From the NCBI GenBank assembly GCA_020060485.1, contig JAGVAB010000106.1:1-33472 (forward strand): a stretch of 33,472 nt of DNA, in the 5' to 3' direction. Shown in pieces: positions 33,026-33,472 of the stretch; position 1 is the first letter of the stretch; every line of letters begins with the position of its first letter. The notes beneath the pieces were generated by a model, which ran no database searches, was not told where the DNA came from, and was given only the letters and a program-made list of their open reading frames with translations. The translations under genes and the position numbers were made by a program. Origin of the DNA: Anaerolineales bacterium (GTDB lineage Bacteria; Chloroflexota; Anaerolineae; Anaerolineales; Anaerolineaceae).

Positions 33026-33075
33026 GCAAGTGTGATGGTTTCAGAAGCATCACACTTGCGAGTTGAAAACAACTC
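33026..33075 (+). other. Two hairpins between tRNA-Thr and tRNA-Tyr
   Basis: GCAAGTGTGATG (33026-33037) pairs perfectly with CATCACACTTGC (33048-33059) over 12 bp, and GAGTTG (33060-33065) with CAACTC (33070-33075) around AAAA. They fill the spacer between two tRNAs and may guide processing of the primary transcript. Confidence 0.6.
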
Positions 33076-33082
33076 GAAGCAT

Positions 33083-33166
33083 GGGCGGTTACCCAAGTGG
33101 CCAAAGGGATCTGACTGTAAATCAGCTGGCGACACGCCTTCGGAGGTTCGAATCCTTCACCGCCCA
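33083..33166 (+). tRNA. tRNA-Tyr (anticodon GUA)
   Basis: 84 bases with GGGCGGT/ACCGCCC acceptor stem, anticodon GTA at 33117-33119 (loop CTGTAAA) and a long variable arm (class II), as expected for bacterial tRNA-Tyr. T arm GGTTCGAATCC. One anticodon stem pair looks mismatched (T-C). Confidence 0.93.
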
Positions 33167-33245
33167 CTGGCCTTGTGGCCAATGGCCATCAGGCCAAAAA
33201 ATCGAGTACCCCTCTTTACGCAGGTGATGAGGCCGGGAACGAAAT

Positions 33246-33318
33246 GCCCTCATAGCTCAGTTGGTAGAGCACGTTCTTGGTAAGAACGGGGTCATCGGTT
33301 CAAATCCGATTGAGGGCT
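33246..33318 (+). tRNA. tRNA-Thr (anticodon GGU)
   Basis: 73 bases with GCCCTCA/TGAGGGC acceptor stem, AGCTCAGTTGGTAGAGC D arm, CGTTC/GAACG anticodon stem with loop TTGGTAA (anticodon GGT at 33279-33281), T arm GGTTCAAATCC. It lies just before tuf, the place held by thrT in E. coli. Confidence 0.95.
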
Positions 33319-33373
33319 CTGTTACCGACAAGATCTTAACCTGTCTTTGTTGATTTGGCAAGGAGAACTAAGA

Positions 33374-33472
33374 ATGGCAAAGCAGAAGTTTGAGCGAAAC
33401 AAACCACATCTGAACGTGGGCACGATGGGACACATCGACCACGGCAAAACCACCCTGACAGCCGCCATCACC
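33374..33472 (+). CDS. tuf: Elongation factor Tu, N-terminal part (cut by window end)
   Basis: Only the first 33 codons are in the window. [20 protein letters not shown] is the usual EF-Tu opening, then GHIDHGKTT is the G1 P-loop that binds GTP. EF-Tu carries aminoacyl-tRNA to the ribosome. ATG 33374 with AAGGAG upstream. It follows tRNA-Thr by 55 bases in the classical tRNA-tufB arrangement. Confidence 0.95.
   Translation, partial: MAKQKFERNKPHLNVGTMGHIDHGKTTLTAAIT

Noticed and set aside
33167..33245. A tRNA-Gly between tRNA-Tyr and tRNA-Thr
   Set aside because: No acceptor/T-arm pattern or GCC/TCC anticodon loop in the spacer, only short inverted repeats.

Overview
The window reads as a chromosomal segment of a GC-rich bacterium, most likely Chloroflexota, class Anaerolineae. 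This rests on gene style: a proline/threonine-linker lipoprotein, a very long SecA, the GGGGT/PKTIDND type of 6-phosphofructokinase, M16-like and DUF4032-like proteins, and a sparse scattering of Anaerolineae-type membrane proteins. No rRNA or phylogenetic marker was searched, so the assignment is an inference.

Layout. 1-4850: two convergent paralogous GT-C-like membrane proteins, each preceded by a copy of a roughly 280-bp structured, MITE-like intergenic repeat; the two copies lie in opposite orientation. 4850-9060: an accessory stretch with a coiled-coil protein, a broken GNAT fragment, two short minus-strand genes (4-TM protein and GNAT) separated by an attC-like element that suggests an integron-cassette remnant, then a 6-TM protein and a 74-aa protein overlapping a nucleoside deaminase. 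9060-11600: a third copy of the MITE-like repeat, a GNAT acetyltransferase, a ROK-family sugar kinase and a DUF1232-like small membrane protein. 11600-15680: 6-phosphofructokinase, a flavodoxin-domain protein, a degenerate metallo-beta-lactamase-fold protein and, on the minus strand, a lipoprotein with a Cys-rich tail.

15900-21670 is housekeeping: an expanded SecA (1347 aa) and ribosomal protein S1, each with recognisable promoters and terminators. 21757-29051: M19 dipeptidase plus a membrane protein, an orphan single-TM protein, then a tightly coupled run of overlapping genes (two M16 peptidase-like subunits, AcpS, a metallophosphoesterase and a ParB-like/DUF4032-like protein). At 29091-29402 an 82-aa protein has two GAAC-N4-GTTC palindromes around its -10 box, the pattern of a LexA/SOS-controlled promoter. 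29650-33472: a YdcF/ElyC-like protein, frr-uppS-cdsA (ribosome recycling, undecaprenyl diphosphate and CDP-diacylglycerol synthesis), then tRNA-Thr(UGU), tRNA-Tyr(GUA), tRNA-Thr(GGU) and the start of tuf, a version of the classic tRNA-tufB cluster without tRNA-Gly.

The most unusual points are the MITE-like repeat with a structurally conserved central hairpin, the cassette-like region, the two LexA-type boxes on an uncharacterised small gene, and the large insertions in SecA.
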